From assembly GCA_035772785.1 (NCBI GenBank), contig JAOCPU010000013.1:246001-310000 (forward strand): a DNA stretch of 64,000 bases, written 5' to 3'. Positions 35,143 through 46,984 of this stretch are shown piece by piece. The stretch is from Phlebiopsis flavidoalba (Eukaryota; Basidiomycota; Agaricomycetes; Polyporales; Phanerochaetaceae). A model generated the notes under the pieces. That model was given only the letters and a program-made list of their open reading frames with translations. It was not told the origin of the DNA and made no database searches. A program made the position numbers and the translations under genes. How positions within the stretch are numbered: the stretch's first letter is position 1; the number at the start of each line of letters is the position of its first letter.

Positions 35143-38100
35143 CATGTCCACGTTACGCACTCGTCCGCGCGAAGAAGATGACCAAGTAGATGCACCCTCA
35201 CCTAAAAGAACCAAGATCGACGAGGAGGGAAAAGACAGGCGAGGAGGGTTCGAAATGACGGCAAACGCGCCGCAAGACGTTGTTTGAAGCAGTAGTTCGC
35301 CGCTCCCGAGAAAACCGGTGGAAAGCTTACTTCCCCCAAGCCACTCACTCCTCAACGCACCAAGCCCAGTATTCACGCCAGATGGATCAATGCAGCGTAT
35401 CATGGAGACTGACGTCGGTATATCCGAGTACGTAGGTCATGATATACCGAGAATACACGGAATCATCAAACAGAGGTATGTGGCAATTGCTGCAGGCCCT
35501 GGTTGTAAAGTTAAGATTCCCTGAAGGTTCACAGACTTCTTGGTGTATGAGGTTGACCTCGACTCAACGTGATACACATAAAATCTCTCGACAAGCCAGA
35601 GTCCTCGACGAAAAAGGGCGCAGCCCAAGACGCGCCCGAAGAGAAAAGTGCGGCGGCCAACTGGTGAGGAAACCGTACCAAAAGCCGAGGACGAAGCGGA
35701 ACCATCTACGAGCACCGCAACAGTAGATGCGCCGGAAGCTTCCAAGCCCGAGGAAGCAACCCTCAAACTGAGGAGCCAGCACCCCAAGACGACGAGCCTT
35801 GGCCGGAACGTTTCACGGAGACTCTCAAACCCTTCCTGTCCGAAGACATTATTGCAAAGGTCAAGGCTCTCTACTTGGAAGGCCCGAGCCCCCTTTTGTC
35901 AGCGACAGCGGCTGGGGAGGACGTCAACCCAAAGCTGGTGAAGGTGAGACCGCTGAAGGCAGTGCTAGTGCTGCATCTGCTCCTCAGGAAGGGGCGGAGG
36001 AATCAGAACGCGTGAAAGAGGTGGCAAAGGTCGCGGTGGCCGAGGAGGAAGAGGGGGAAGAGGTGGGAAGGGTGGGACGCCCTGGCCAGCGTGGAGAAGA
36101 CCACCGAAAAGTCCTGTCATATGTCCGTATCCTGTTTTGTATGTATGCGGTTAGAATGGTATCTAATATGGAATATATGCAGCCTATCTCTTCGAAGAGA
36201 GGACTCGTACAGGACTGCATCAAGCTGTTCGCAATCTGTGTTCGGCTGGGAAGTCTCGAGACAGAGAACGATACCGCTGCTCCTGCCTCTGATGATGGTT
36301 CCAGAATTGTGATAAAATGGTCTAAAAATGGCGGAAGTCGCGGAGGAGGAAGAGCGGCGGACGCGGTGGTCGCTCGGAAACGCGGTATGTGCTACTGAAC
36401 AATTTTTGGGCATTCTTTTTGCCTGATGCTTATGCTTAGGAGGTCGGGGAGATCGTGGTGACCGCTTGTGTGAACGCGGAGGATACCACACCTACGTTCA
36501 TTTCACTCATACAGAAGACCAACGCGATACCCAAGACGCTCCTCGCACATCTGTCGCGCTCGTTGCATTGTAGCATCAAGGATCTCTCGGTCGCGGGCAC
36601 AAAAGACACAAACGCGGTGTGACTGGCAAAAGTGTGCAGCGCGTTTTCTCATTACGACGCGGAAACAAGACCGTAGAGGATGTTTGGAGAATGGCAAACG
36701 GTTTTGGTGGCCGGCGTACCCACGAAGAGATATTGACGAAGCGCGGAGAACGTGGAATCCGAGTTGCAGATTTCAATTTACCGTCGGGCGAGCCTGGAGC
36801 TTGGTCTTATATGCTCAAGGGCAACAGCCTTTCGTCATTACCTTACACGGTCGGTGAATATAGCGAGGTTGCGACCCTTGACTGACCACGTTATTCAAGT
36901 AACGTACAGGTAGACTCTCCCGGGAGACCATTGACGGGCCATGAATGTCATCAAAGAAAAAGGGTTTACATCAACTACTATGGTATGTACCTTCTTCAGA
37001 CTCCAGAGCCTTACTTGTAACTCGATACGCATAAGGTATGCAACGCTTCGGCACCGCCGCCATCCCGACCCACTACATCGGCCTCGCGTGTTTGCTCAAG
37101 TCCGAATGGCAAAAAGCCGTATCCCTGATCCTGCGCGTGCGGCCAGGCGAGCACCCCGAAGTGACCGCGGCGCGCAAAACGCATGGCTCATTGACGGTGA
37201 CCTTGAGCGTGCGCTCGAGCTCATGCCGCGGCGCGTCGTTGCGGAGCGGTGCATTGCTTCGAGAGCTTCAAGAAGCAGGGCGGCGACACGCGGAAACGCG
37301 ATGGGTGCGCTTTCTACGGTACGCCCTCTCCCATACAGCGCAATGCACTGGCTGACTTGCTCTCGCAGATCCCGCGGAACCTGCGGCTCATGTATGTGCA
37401 TGCGTACCAGTCATATGTCTGGAACGCGATTGTGTCTGAGAGAATTCGCTTGCATGGCGCGGAGAAGCCTGTTGTTGGAGACCTTGTGTTTGACACCGAT
37501 GACAAGAACGCAAGATGACGAGGCGCGAAGGCACTGCCGAGGGGCCTGGACGATGAGCCCACGGGCGAGGAAAAGGCCGAGGGTATGTCGGACGTTTGCG
37601 GACCTCCTCTCTCTCTTCAACCTAACGAGAGCATTTTAATCAGAAAGCGTGCCGTGTTCAGGCAAGCAGGCGAAGCGGTCCCGCAAGCCCTGGGAACCAC
37701 CGCGGGTGAAGGTGCTCACAGAGGCAGACCTCGACAAGCACACGATCTTCGATGTGATCATGGCCGCTCCCCGGACGCGACGTGGTCTTTTCCCGGGCAG
37801 CACGCTCGGCCGAGCGTGCTACAAGGAGTTTCTGCGCGCCGACGGGCTCGACCGAGAAACTTTTTGAGCGCAAGCAAAGTGAGTCTTTTTTCGACACTAG
37901 AGGCAGAGTGACGCTGACCCATGTGCCGCAGGGAGTACAGCCTCGCGGGTCGTACCGCAAGATCCTGCACCTGCCCAAGGCACTCTCGTGGTCCGTGCTG
38001 CGCTACACCGACCCGGACGTCGCGCTCGCGCAGGCGGACGAGGACGCGCTGCTCGGGTTCGACGCGCCCGCGGCGGACGAGACGGGGCGCTTCACCGCGC

Positions 38101-38270
38101 TGCAGGTGCGCCTCACGCTCGGCACGGCCGCGTACGCGACGATGGCGCTGCGCGAGTTGACCAAGACGGAGACGAGCTCGCATTTCCAGACGGGGCTCAC
38201 GCTGGCGTCCGAGGACCAGAAGTTCCGCGCTGCGGCGGGCGAGGGCGAGGAGCCCGCGGAGGAGGCGTGA
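35143..38270 (+). CDS. PUS7: tRNA pseudouridine synthase D family (Pus7)
   Basis: Isomerises uridine to pseudouridine in tRNA, U2 snRNA and other RNAs. The start at 35143 gives [20 protein letters not shown] with a basic KRTKID stretch. Then come [22 protein letters not shown] and, after a short intron (about 35475-35526), [12 protein letters not shown], the TruD-family N-terminal signature. A 200-residue acidic and Gly/Arg-rich region follows. The catalytic motif is DLSVAGTKD followed by an Arg-rich segment (about 36570-36640), with two extra bases just after the catalytic Asp. Further matches are [74 protein letters not shown] (37380-37430), [39 protein letters not shown] and [16 protein letters not shown]. 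Stop at 38268-38270. Several frameshifts; other exon limits were not fixed. Confidence 0.92.
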
Positions 38271-38515
38271 GGAGGAGACGAGAGATGTCATTTGTCGTCG
38301 TCTGTAGTAGTAGAAAAAAGTGATACAATGTGTGGTGTAATAAGAGTGCATGGGCGACGATCTACATCTACAACGTCTAGATGAATGCGGGATTGTGATA
38401 CAGGTCATGAAAATGCTGGACAACAATATTTTGAATGGAAGGGGTCTATTAGCGGTCGTAGAGGAGACGTGGGGGGAATGGCGTCGTGGCGAACATGAAG
38501 GGGAGTAAAGGGCTT

Positions 38516-40958
38516 TTACATCGAGAAGTCCTCGACGTTGAGCTGCACGGTGGGCGCGCCCTTGAGGACGGCCAGCGGCGATGCGAAGGACGAGGACAGG
38601 GCTCCGCGGACGGAGGTGACCAGCGCATGGGGTCCCGACACTGCGGTAAAACTCAGTCATCCGTCTCCACAAGCCCCACACAAGCACACTCACCATCAAC
38701 CGAAACAGCGCCGGCGGACTGCTTGACCGCGTCCTCGAGGACCTGATACACATCCGGGCGGCCGGTGAGGACGGTGACGCCCCTTGACGACGCTCGCGGG
38801 CGTGCCGGCGTCGTCTTCCTCGTCGTACGCGTCCTTCTCGGGGTCGCTCGAGCTCGAGCTGTCGTCGTCGAGCGTGTGCTGCGGGTCGCTGTCGACGGGG
38901 CCGTCCGAGGTCACGTACACGACGCACGCTGGCCTCGACGCCCCCCGCCGAGGAACGCCGTCGCGATCGCCCGCGCTGAGCTCGTCGCTCAACCAGCTGA
39001 TGTGTGCTGCGGGCTTCCGTGAGCACGGGCGATCGCACAGGTGGGGAAAGGGCACGTACATTGGTGGCGGACCGCCCAGACGAAGACGAGGCGGCGCGCG
39101 CAGGCTTGTTTGGCGGCAACTTGGCTGCAGGGACGTTCGGTCAGCTCGGGGTTCGGCAGGCGTACGAACGTGCAACTCACTTGAGAACCTCACGGAAGCG
39201 GGGGAGGGTGTAGGTTACACCGGAGCCACCTGACGAGAGTGTTCAGCGCGCGTGCATAAATACGTTGGGAGAAACGAGGGACGCACCGGCAAGGAAGACG
39301 CAGGTGCTGAACGGCGTGATGTCTGGCGGGGCGCCGTAGGGACCGTCCATGAGCATCGGCGCGGTCGCGACGCCGTTCTTGGACTCTGCAAACTCCTTGA
39401 GGCGGCGCGTGATGCCGTCGCGCGCGTGCGGATGATCCAGACGACCTTCTTGAGCTTGTCCTTGCCCTCGACGATGTTCGCGATCGTGAACGGGTGCGAC
39501 TCGACGGGGCCCAGCGTCGGGAAGCACAGGAACATGTTGCTGGCCGCGCGCCAGCCGAGCGGCACGCGCCGTGTCGTCGTGACGCGGATGGTGTCGTGGT
39601 TCAGCAGCTCGATTTCCGCGGAGGCCTTGTTTGGCGAGTCGAAGCCGCTCAGGAGCAGGTAGCGCAGGTAGGCGGCAGCCTCGGTCGACGCCCCAGATGA
39701 GGAAGCATGGCCACATGTAAGCGTCCAGGCTATAGACGGAGCAGTTAGCTAAAGGACGCTTCGAATTGATAGAACGTTGCGTGCTCACCCATCGCCGGCC
39801 CCTCTGAGGTGCAGCAGACCAGTAACAAGGAAAATGCTGATAAGATAAGGCGGTCAGGTGCGAAGCTTAGATGGAAGATGCGGAGATGCTCACAAGGCGA
39901 GGACGGTGTGAACGAAAAAAAGAAGGATTCATAGAACCGTTTACGCACGGGCGCAATTGTAATGAGGACCAGCAGGCCATACGCCACACCGGCCACGAGA
40001 CCCTCCTTCCTCCACATCGTGTTAAGCGAAGACACCAAGCTAAGAAAGGCGTAAGGAAGGGTGCATAGGCTGGGAAGTCCGTACTGCTTACTTGATCTTG
40101 AACCTAAGAGAGTCACGTAAGGAATGACATACTAGTCACGACACAAGGACGACGTACCTAGCAGCGCCATGAATCCAGACTTCGAGGAGTATTACACGCG
40201 ACACGACGCGGTGCAAGAGGATGAGCTACGCGACTGCGGTCAGGAACAACGTAAATGGATTAAGAGACATGAAACTCTACCTTTTCGTGGCTGACACCGG
40301 TGAACCCTGTAGGATAGAGTATGAGATCACCGTCGGGCCTGGGAAACCCGCCTACTTACATCCGATAATGTTGTTCTTCATGGCAAGCGCAACAAGAATG
40401 GGTGTCTGCGCAGCAGCGATGTGACCACTTCGGTTCGCATAGCCCTTGATCTGAGAGGCCTCGCGCTGCAGTCGGAATAATAAACGTGGGGACGGCGGTC
40501 CGAGGGCGTCGAGATACGCACTGTTGCAGAATGTCCAGAGGAGCATGCCCGCGAGATAAATCGCGGTCAGGAGCGCCTCGAGCACGTACATGTTAACGGC
40601 GGGGATCCGCAGGCGGAAGGACACGATGCGGGAGGCCGTGAGCGCAGCGGCAGGGACCCTCGAGAGGCCCCCGCTGGACTTGGCTACAGGCACGTCGCCG
40701 CGCGACAGGGCGCGACGACGCCGCCACCAGGCCCAGAAGACCGAGTAGACGTTGAGGATAATCGCCGCGCCGGCGATGCTCACGGCAAAGTAGACGAACT
40801 CCTTTGCGTATTCCTGTGCGGGTGTCAGCGACGGCAGCGTGCATGGGACGCGTCGGAGGACGTACCTCGTTGGCCCAGTGGTAGAAGGCCTTTGTCGCAG
40901 CAGCAGCCGCGTCGGCGGGGCTCTTGCCCTTGGTGGGGGTAGTGCTGTTACCGGCCAT
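38516..40958 (-). CDS. Ferric reductase transmembrane protein (FRE/FRO family, NADPH oxidase-like)
   Basis: A plasma-membrane metalloreductase that passes electrons from NADPH through FAD and heme to Fe(III), feeding high-affinity iron uptake. On minus, the start at 40958 gives MAGNSTTPTKGKSP, and exon 1 ends at HWANE. Membrane segments follow: EFVYFAVSIAGAAIILNVYS (about 40800) and MYVLEALLTAIYLAGMLLWT (40590). A heme-binding region reads SGHIAAAQTPILVALAMKNN then LHRVVSRVILLEVWIHGAAR (about 40215-40150), which supplies conserved His residues. MWPCFLIWGVDR precedes the FAD domain, with SHPFTIANI (39500). The NAD part has MLMDGPYGAPPDITPFSTCVFLAGAS (39350-39285). After an acidic DDDSSSSSDPEKD insert (38870) the protein ends SGPHALVTSV...LNVEDFSM at TAA 38516-38518. 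Introns plus frameshifts interrupt it. Two iron-type GATA sites lie about 440-490 bases upstream. Confidence 0.88.
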
Positions 40959-41393
40959 GGTGATGCGTAGGGAGGAGTGGGGCGGAACCTCGACCGAGCA
41001 GGACAAGGGGTCGACCAAGGGGACGCTGGATATTTGTACTCGAAAAGCGATCGGAAGAAGCGTCGGTCAAATTTGCATGCGAGATATGTCGCGAGGTGCA
41101 GAGCAGCGTGAGGCCCGGGTGGGGCCAAATTTCTGGAGCAAGGGGGCAGGAGGGGGCGCCGAAACATTGGAGGAACGCAGGCAGTGTTCCGTGTTTCTGG
41201 AAGAGTGGTTGGTGCGGGCGGACGACGCTATTGGTGGGAGAGATGAAAAGGTACTCAGTTGGGGCCTGGAGGACACACGCACCGGGTTGCATATTGCGCA
41301 GACGAAAAATGATTCGGGCAGAGAAATGCGGGCTGCCAACTTCTTGGCCGGATTGGGACAGCACACGGGCGATCAGGACCCTGGAAGGACGGG

Positions 41394-41402
41394 TTATCTG
41401 AT
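41394..41402 (-). promoter_or_regulatory. Iron-responsive GATA factor site (ATCAGATAA)
   Basis: TTATCTGAT on plus reads ATCAGATAA on minus, the strand of the ferric reductase gene. This is the extended consensus (ATCWGATAA) recognised by fungal iron-regulatory GATA repressors of the SreA/Urbs1/Fep1 family. It lies about 440 bases upstream of the start at 40958. Confidence 0.6.
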
Positions 41403-41440
41403 TAGATGGCGGCAATACCATCTAATCGCCATGCGCACTT

Positions 41441-41449
41441 ATCAGATAA
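41441..41449 (+). promoter_or_regulatory. Iron-responsive GATA factor site (ATCAGATAA), second copy
   Basis: A perfect ATCAGATAA on plus, within the palindrome CTTATCAGATAAG. It lies 39 bases from the first copy, in the other orientation. The repetition and the gene downstream support function, but binding is inferred. Confidence 0.6.
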
Positions 41450-42287
41450 GCGAGCGGAGCCCGCCCTCCGTCGTGTTTTCCCCGCAGAGTCTCGAGCGAC
41501 GGCCTCCGTCGCACGAAATGAACCGCCAGCCTTGGCACGGCGGCGACGGGCGGCGAGGCCCTCGAGCCCCCCTGCGCCCCCAAGGACCCCCCGCCCGACG
41601 CACTGTCCTCGCCCGACAGCACGCACCGCGATCTTGACGCGCATACACCCACCCACCGCCGCGCGCTGTGATGCCATGTAGGCACAGGTGTTCGTGCCCG
41701 CGGTCTCGCTCGTACGCTCGGCCAAGCCTACCGAGACCGTCCGGATAGAGACCGCTCGAAAGTTTCCTGCAGAACGCGGAGTAATGAGCCCAATTTGCAG
41801 CCGCAGACGCCCCAAGAGCACGCTCACATGAGGGCCTCATAACCGTCGCTGATGTCCCCCCTGCATCCCCAGTGACACCTTGCGCGTGCTCTGCAGCACA
41901 CCGGAAGGGCTGTGTGGAACCCTCGCCTGCCATGTCGCGGTGTCCAAGAGCTGATAACCCGTTCGCCGCCAGGCGCAGGTCCGCGACCTGCAGCGTGGTG
42001 CACACGGGCGGAGTGTGAGACACGTCGAGGCCCAGAGCGGGGGCATATTGCGAGGCGGGTGCTTCGAATGGCGAGCAGAGCGACTGGCTGCTTCTCCACA
42101 ACACAAGGCCATCTGCTGGTCCACACTGCAGCACATTGTCGACGTGGGCGGAGGACGACCAGATAGGCGCCAGGCGAGGCAATCTAATCTGCCCCCGCCG
42201 CGGCAAACTTATCTAATCTTTCTCCTCGATCACTCTGCCCCTGCGCTTTCAATCATCACTCATCAATTCGCCTCTCGGTCCTCCGCC

Positions 42288-43860
42288 ATGTCCTCCTCCT
42301 CCTCTTCGTCCGACGCCAGCAGCTCGGAGCCAGAGAGCTCCCACCGGGCCGTAAAGCCCATCCAGAAACGCAAGCGGGCCCCGCCGACAGACAGCAGTGA
42401 CTCCCGACGACGAGCCCGCCGTCGCAGACGACCCGGAGGGCGCAGACGATGACGGCGAGGAGCCCGCGGAGGACGCCCCTGTGCTCTCGCACGCCGAGCT
42501 GCGCAGGCAGAAGAAGAAGCAGCAGAAGACGGAGTCCAACCCTACACCCCTGGGCGAAGGCAGCACAGACGAAGCCGCCGCACAAACGAAGAAAGAAGGC
42601 ACAAAAAGTCAAAACACCGCCGAGCTACCACCGTCCAAGGTGCCCAAGCGGCAAAACTCCGTCTGGGTCGGCAACTTGTCCTTCAAGACCACGCCCGAGT
42701 CCCTACGTCGTTTTCTTTGACGGTGTCGGGGAGATCACCCGCGTGCACCTGCCCTCCGAAAATGGCGAGCACAGGCCCGGGAGGCAGAGGTGCAGTGAAG
42801 GAGAACCGCGGGTTCGTCCAAGACTATTGTATCTACCCTGTTCATGCGCATAATGCATATACCATTTCGCCCGCTATAGATTTTGCCTACGTCGACGTTT
42901 GTGCGACACCCGAAGCAAAACCATCGCCATCACGCTCTCCGAAAACCCGCTCGACGGCCGAAAACTGCTCATCAAAGACGGTAAACGTACGCCACCCTGC
43001 CAAGCCCCACGCTCTCCTACTGACCCACCGCACACACAGGCGGCGACTTCACCGGACGGCCCGCCGCATCCGCCGCGCCCGAGGGTGCAGAGGGCGCCGA
43101 CGTAAAGAGCGGCCTGACGGGCCACACGAAGACGGCGCAGAAGATCCTCAAGGTGCAGAAGCAGCCCGGCAGGCCCGACGCTCTTCCTCGGCAACCTCGG
43201 CTTCGAGGCGACCGAGGCCTCGATCCGCGACCTGTTCGCACGCCACCGCGCCGCGGCGCCGCCCGCGGAGGGCGACGCGCCTGCGCCGGAGGAGGAAAAG
43301 AAGGACGACGCGCCGAAGGAGCGGATTTGGATCCGCAAGATTCGCATGGGCACGTTCGAGGACAGCGGGAAATGCAAGGGGTGCGTACCCACTGGCGCCC
43401 CGTGAAATGCACAGCTAACCCTACTCGCGTGCAGGTGGGCCTTTGCAGACTTTTACACGACCGAGCTCGCCACGGCGGCGCTCACGAACCCGAAGAACCA
43501 CTTCCTCGACGGCCGGCAAGCTCGTCGTCGAGTACGCGTCCCCCGAGGCCGTGCGGCGCGGCGGCGCGGGCGCGCGCAAGCCCAAGGACGCACCGGGCGA
43601 CGCTGCTGGGCGCCCGCCGTCGTCGGGAGCGTGTGCGGCCCAAACTACTCGCGAGGCTGAGGACGAGGGTGAGGTGCTGGGAGGGGGGCAGCCCGGCGAA
43701 GCGGCAGAGGGTGGAGCGGGGGCGGGGGAGGGCGGCGGAGAGAGCGCAGGGATGGCGGGGGGGGAGGAAGGTGCGCGCGAAGCCGGGCGCTGCGCTTGCG
43801 AGTGCGCCGCGCGAGGCGGTGGGCATCGTCCCCAGCCAGGGGAAGAAGATTGTGTTCTGA
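42288..43860 (+). CDS. NOP13: Nucleolar two-RRM protein, Nop13-like
   Basis: A nucleolar RNA-binding protein linked to ribosome biogenesis in yeast. The start at 42288 is supported by the Ser-rich MSSSSSSSDASSSEPES, which leads to KRKRAPPTD, an acidic stretch (DDEPAVADDPEGADDD) and a Lys/Gln patch (RRQKKKQQK). RRM1 begins with RNP2 VWVGNLSF (about 42664-42690) and has GEITRVHLP, ENRGF and AYVDF for RNP1 (split by an intron around 42820-42880), with ENPLDGRKLLIKDG after it. RRM2 begins with TLFLGNLGF (43180-43210) and ends with the family-typical FEDSGKCKG and WAFADFYTTELA (43360-43470, intron between), then NHFLDGRKLVVEYASPEAVRRGG. The C-terminal tail is Gly/Ala-rich and ends PSQGKKIVF at 43860. 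Several frameshifts. Assignment to Nop13 rather than another two-RRM nucleolar protein is probable, not certain. Confidence 0.75.
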
Positions 43861-44889
43861 GCGGGTGGGTCGGGTGCTGCGCGTCGATGTTGGCTGGTTG
43901 CCGGCGGTCCGAAAAACGAAGCGGTTGTGCTGAATCTAAAAAAAAAGTTATGGTACTACGAGTGCGTAATCTACATTTTTACTTTTCTGGCAGTACGCCT
44001 GTGCGGGTGGGTGGCGGCCTCGATCGAGGAGGCTGAACTTGCACAGGCATGTGATAGGCAAGTAGAGATACTACTCGGTCCTCAAACCTTTGTTCTCTTC
44101 TGTTGGAAAACAACCATATGTGTATCGAACACAGAAGATCTCGTCTGCAGAGATACATAAACGGAACGCATCTCCTACCCACACGCGACTCTTGGCAAAT
44201 AGCACGCATTGTAGCAGAAACAAAGGAGCACCGAAGCCTTTGATATTCGGATTAGTCGTCCAGACCTGCATGTCGTTAGTCCAAACCGAGGCGACGACGC
44301 ACGCGTGCGCATCGATGATGCTCGAACACCGCATTTCATTTCTAGCCCGCATGCGGACTCGCGAACGGTGTAGCTTATCGACCCTCTCCAACCCGACTGA
44401 CTGTCAGCAGCACAAAGCCGCATATTGCAGCATGACAAACGCCACGTAATGCGCATTACACCCCTGGCGACAACGATACGGTGGATGACAGGGTCGCGGC
44501 GCACTTGGTGCGCATCGGAAGCCCGATTTGTCATGTGGCGTGCATCAGCTCGTGAGTACTCTCGAGCACCGAGTTGGGCCATCTCATGTGGCCACCTCGG
44601 CGACCGACGCAAATTGTGCGAGACATTGCTACGGTGTGCTATCGGGGTGGCAAATTAGGTATGGGCAGTACGCAGTCGAGGCCACGATAAAGCTTTTCGA
44701 AGTGAAACTTCCTGGCATTTCACGCTTGTTTCACGCACTTGTGCACAGATATCTAGCGCTGCCAAAGTTAGACTGCTTGGATTTCTAGACATGGGTAGCG
44801 TCATTTGTCTGCACTGCCCACACGACACACATACTATATTACAGAGCGGAAGTACTTCAAAAAGGCCTAGCTAACCCATTTCGGTGTCA
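43861..44889. other. Intergenic, nothing recognised
   Basis: About 1 kb between the ends of the NOP13-like gene and the minus-strand F-box gene. Frames up to 145 codons on minus (44175-44612) have no domain or convincing composition. Confidence 0.5.
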
Positions 44890-46528
44890 TGTCAGAGGCT
44901 CACAATCGCGCCCGGGATCGCAATCATACCACAAAAAGCTGTCGATGCTTCAGCGTGCGAGCTGCTAACCGTTCCATGCGGAGTAAGATTTCGTGGAGTG
45001 GCGAAACTTCTCTCCCTACATGCAGCTCTATCTGCACGTTTGGGCATCTATCGAGAATGCCCAGCAGCACGTCTCGTCCCCTCGAGTTCTTCTACGAGCA
45101 TCTCAGTCAGCTCAACGTTGGAGGGATGGAGCGTCAGATGCTTGTACCAAGTTGTAGAGTTTAACTTCGGTCATGGTTTTTGAGGTGCACGTGGAGAGTA
45201 ATCGAAGGATAAAAACGTGCCCCACGGAGTGTGTGTCACGGTATGATAATGTTGTCGCAGCCGTAATCAAGAGTGAGAGAGACGAGGTGTTGGCGCACGA
45301 GGACAGATCAAAAGTCGGCCCCACGGAGATGTAGCCTACATTGGAATGTGATGAGTTTTACTATTTGATTTTTGAGAGTGCAAGGAAAGACAGTGTCGAC
45401 TCCCCGACTGGACTCAGCCAGCAAAGATGGCCCCTAGCAAAGTTATAGTCGAAAGGTTTCAATGAGGGTCCTATTGTACTCAAAAAAGTGTTGGAAAGGG
45501 CGCGCGTAGCGGAATGCGGATGCAATAAGGCGATGGTTAGTTCAGTCGCGCGCCTGAGAGGTTGCGGGGTCAGATGGGGCCCACTCGCCTAACCGACGAG
45601 GTTGATTGATAAGTTTCGCAATGTATGAATTTTAGGGCAGTCGAGCAATGCTTCGAAGAGGTAGTGATAGACTGCAAGGTCCAGAAGAAAAAGTGACTCT
45701 AAATCAAATACACGCGCACGAGTTGTTTTGAAGACATGACAGAGTATGGGGTGGGCCCATTTCCGCCTAAGAACAAGTGCTTGACTCCGGAGAAGCAGTT
45801 GACCAACCTTTTGATGTTGGATATTTTCTCTCTTCGACCGTACTGCTCGGAACGTGTCCATGATGGGTTTCCTTCTCAAGCGTGATTGCAAGCCGTTCGA
45901 GGGAAGATCGTCGAAGCTTACGCCTCGGCGTGGCAGGATTTGTGGGAGGTGAATGGCGAAAAGAGTGAAAGGTACTAATCCCCTTGATGTGGAGAATTCG
46001 CAAGGTTTTTGGGAATAATGAAACGGAATGATGGAATAATGGTATATCCACTGGAAGTTGGCGCACTTTCAGTGCAGGGGCCTCGGATCCTGCCTCTTCA
46101 TTGGAATAGTAATATTCCACGCCAGTCAGACACAGAGATCGCACATGGCGACGGATATCGGGCAGTGCAGAAAAGTGGTGGTAGAGCGCGGAGAAAGGAC
46201 GTTTTAGGGTAGCGTTTGTTGACGCGCACCTGAAATGGCTTTCGTGGCAAGATACAGTCTTGTTCATCATCCCAAAAACAATGATGATGAGTGGTCCTCT
46301 AGCTCTGTTTCACACCTCGCCGTGATGCGCACATGCGAATGTGATCGTCTCGAAGAGGTATGGCAATGCGAACTCGCTCCACGCTTTGCACGTGAGCGCA
46401 CAGGATCGCAGGTCCTGCTTCGCTCCAGGAGAGGTGGATGTACGGGGGAGATTGTCCATGATGTGGGCGACGACCTCCAGGGGAAAACAGCTTTGACCAA
46501 ATCGAGGAGATGTATCGTTTGCACTCAT
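44890..46528 (-). CDS. F-box protein with LRR-like C-terminal region
   Basis: F-box proteins link substrates to SCF ubiquitin ligases through Skp1. On minus, the start at 46528 (MSANDTSPRFGQSC) is followed at once by an F-box: FPLEVVAHIMDNLP, then DLRSCALTCKAWSEFALPYLFETITF (46490-46330). The body continues in other frames, with FSALPDIRRHVRSLCLTG (about 46170), LFPKTLRILHIKGIST (46030), RRSSLERLAI (45910), LFEALLDCPKIHTLRNLSINL (45660-45600), LDLSSCANTSSLSLLI (45300) and TEVKLYNLVQ (45160). These segments have the Leu spacing of degenerate leucine-rich repeats found in basidiomycete F-box proteins. Frame changes may be introns or errors. The stop was not pinned down; the end near 44890 is an estimate. 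It is not an obvious close copy of the tandem F-box genes at 54-59 kb. Confidence 0.7.
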
Positions 46529-46980
46529 TGGGACTACGAGCTATCGCATAAGTGAGTAACAACACACACCGAGAGATGTAGCACCCGCCTCTCCAGCAAA
46601 GTGGTGAGATGGAGGCAGATGGACGATAAGTAGGCGTGTGAACAGGCCCCAGGGAGGGCAGGATGCAAGGCGGACCAAAACACTGCAAAACATTGACCGC
46701 CCATTCTAAACCGCCTGTCCCCTATTTTGTTAAAAAAACTTCCGCAAACCGATGCTCATCGACACCGCTAGAATTGGAACATTTACAGGTGGACTCCTTA
46801 GCATCTATTCTATTTATGGAGGCTAGAGGCGTTGGCGTGCGCCCGTGGGTCAGTCACCGTGACCGGGCCGCTGCCTTTGGACTGGCAACGACAGCTCGAC
46901 GGCGCTCAGGTACGAAGATCCGCAATAAATAGTAGAGGCTGGTGGCTGATACTGATATTGCACGTCCTAGCTACAATTAG
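46529..46980. other. Intergenic between divergent genes
   Basis: Upstream region of the minus-strand F-box gene and of an unnamed plus-strand gene. An 89-codon plus frame at 46663-46932 has no recognised motif. Confidence 0.4.
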
Positions 46981-46984
46981 TACG

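Larger units (their letters stand above)
40959..42287. other. Divergent intergenic region with GATA-type sites
   Basis: About 1.33 kb lies between the ferric reductase start and the NOP13-like start. Open frames here lack recognisable domains. It contains two perfect ATCAGATAA sites (41394-41402 and 41441-41449, opposite orientations) and a related TTATCTAAT at 42209-42217. Confidence 0.6.

Noticed and set aside
37758..39119. 453-codon open frame on minus, the longest in the window
   Set aside because: Its 5' part reads the C-terminal end of the ferric reductase in a wrong frame, and the rest is antisense to the GC-rich end of PUS7. The translation is Arg/Ser-rich with no family match.
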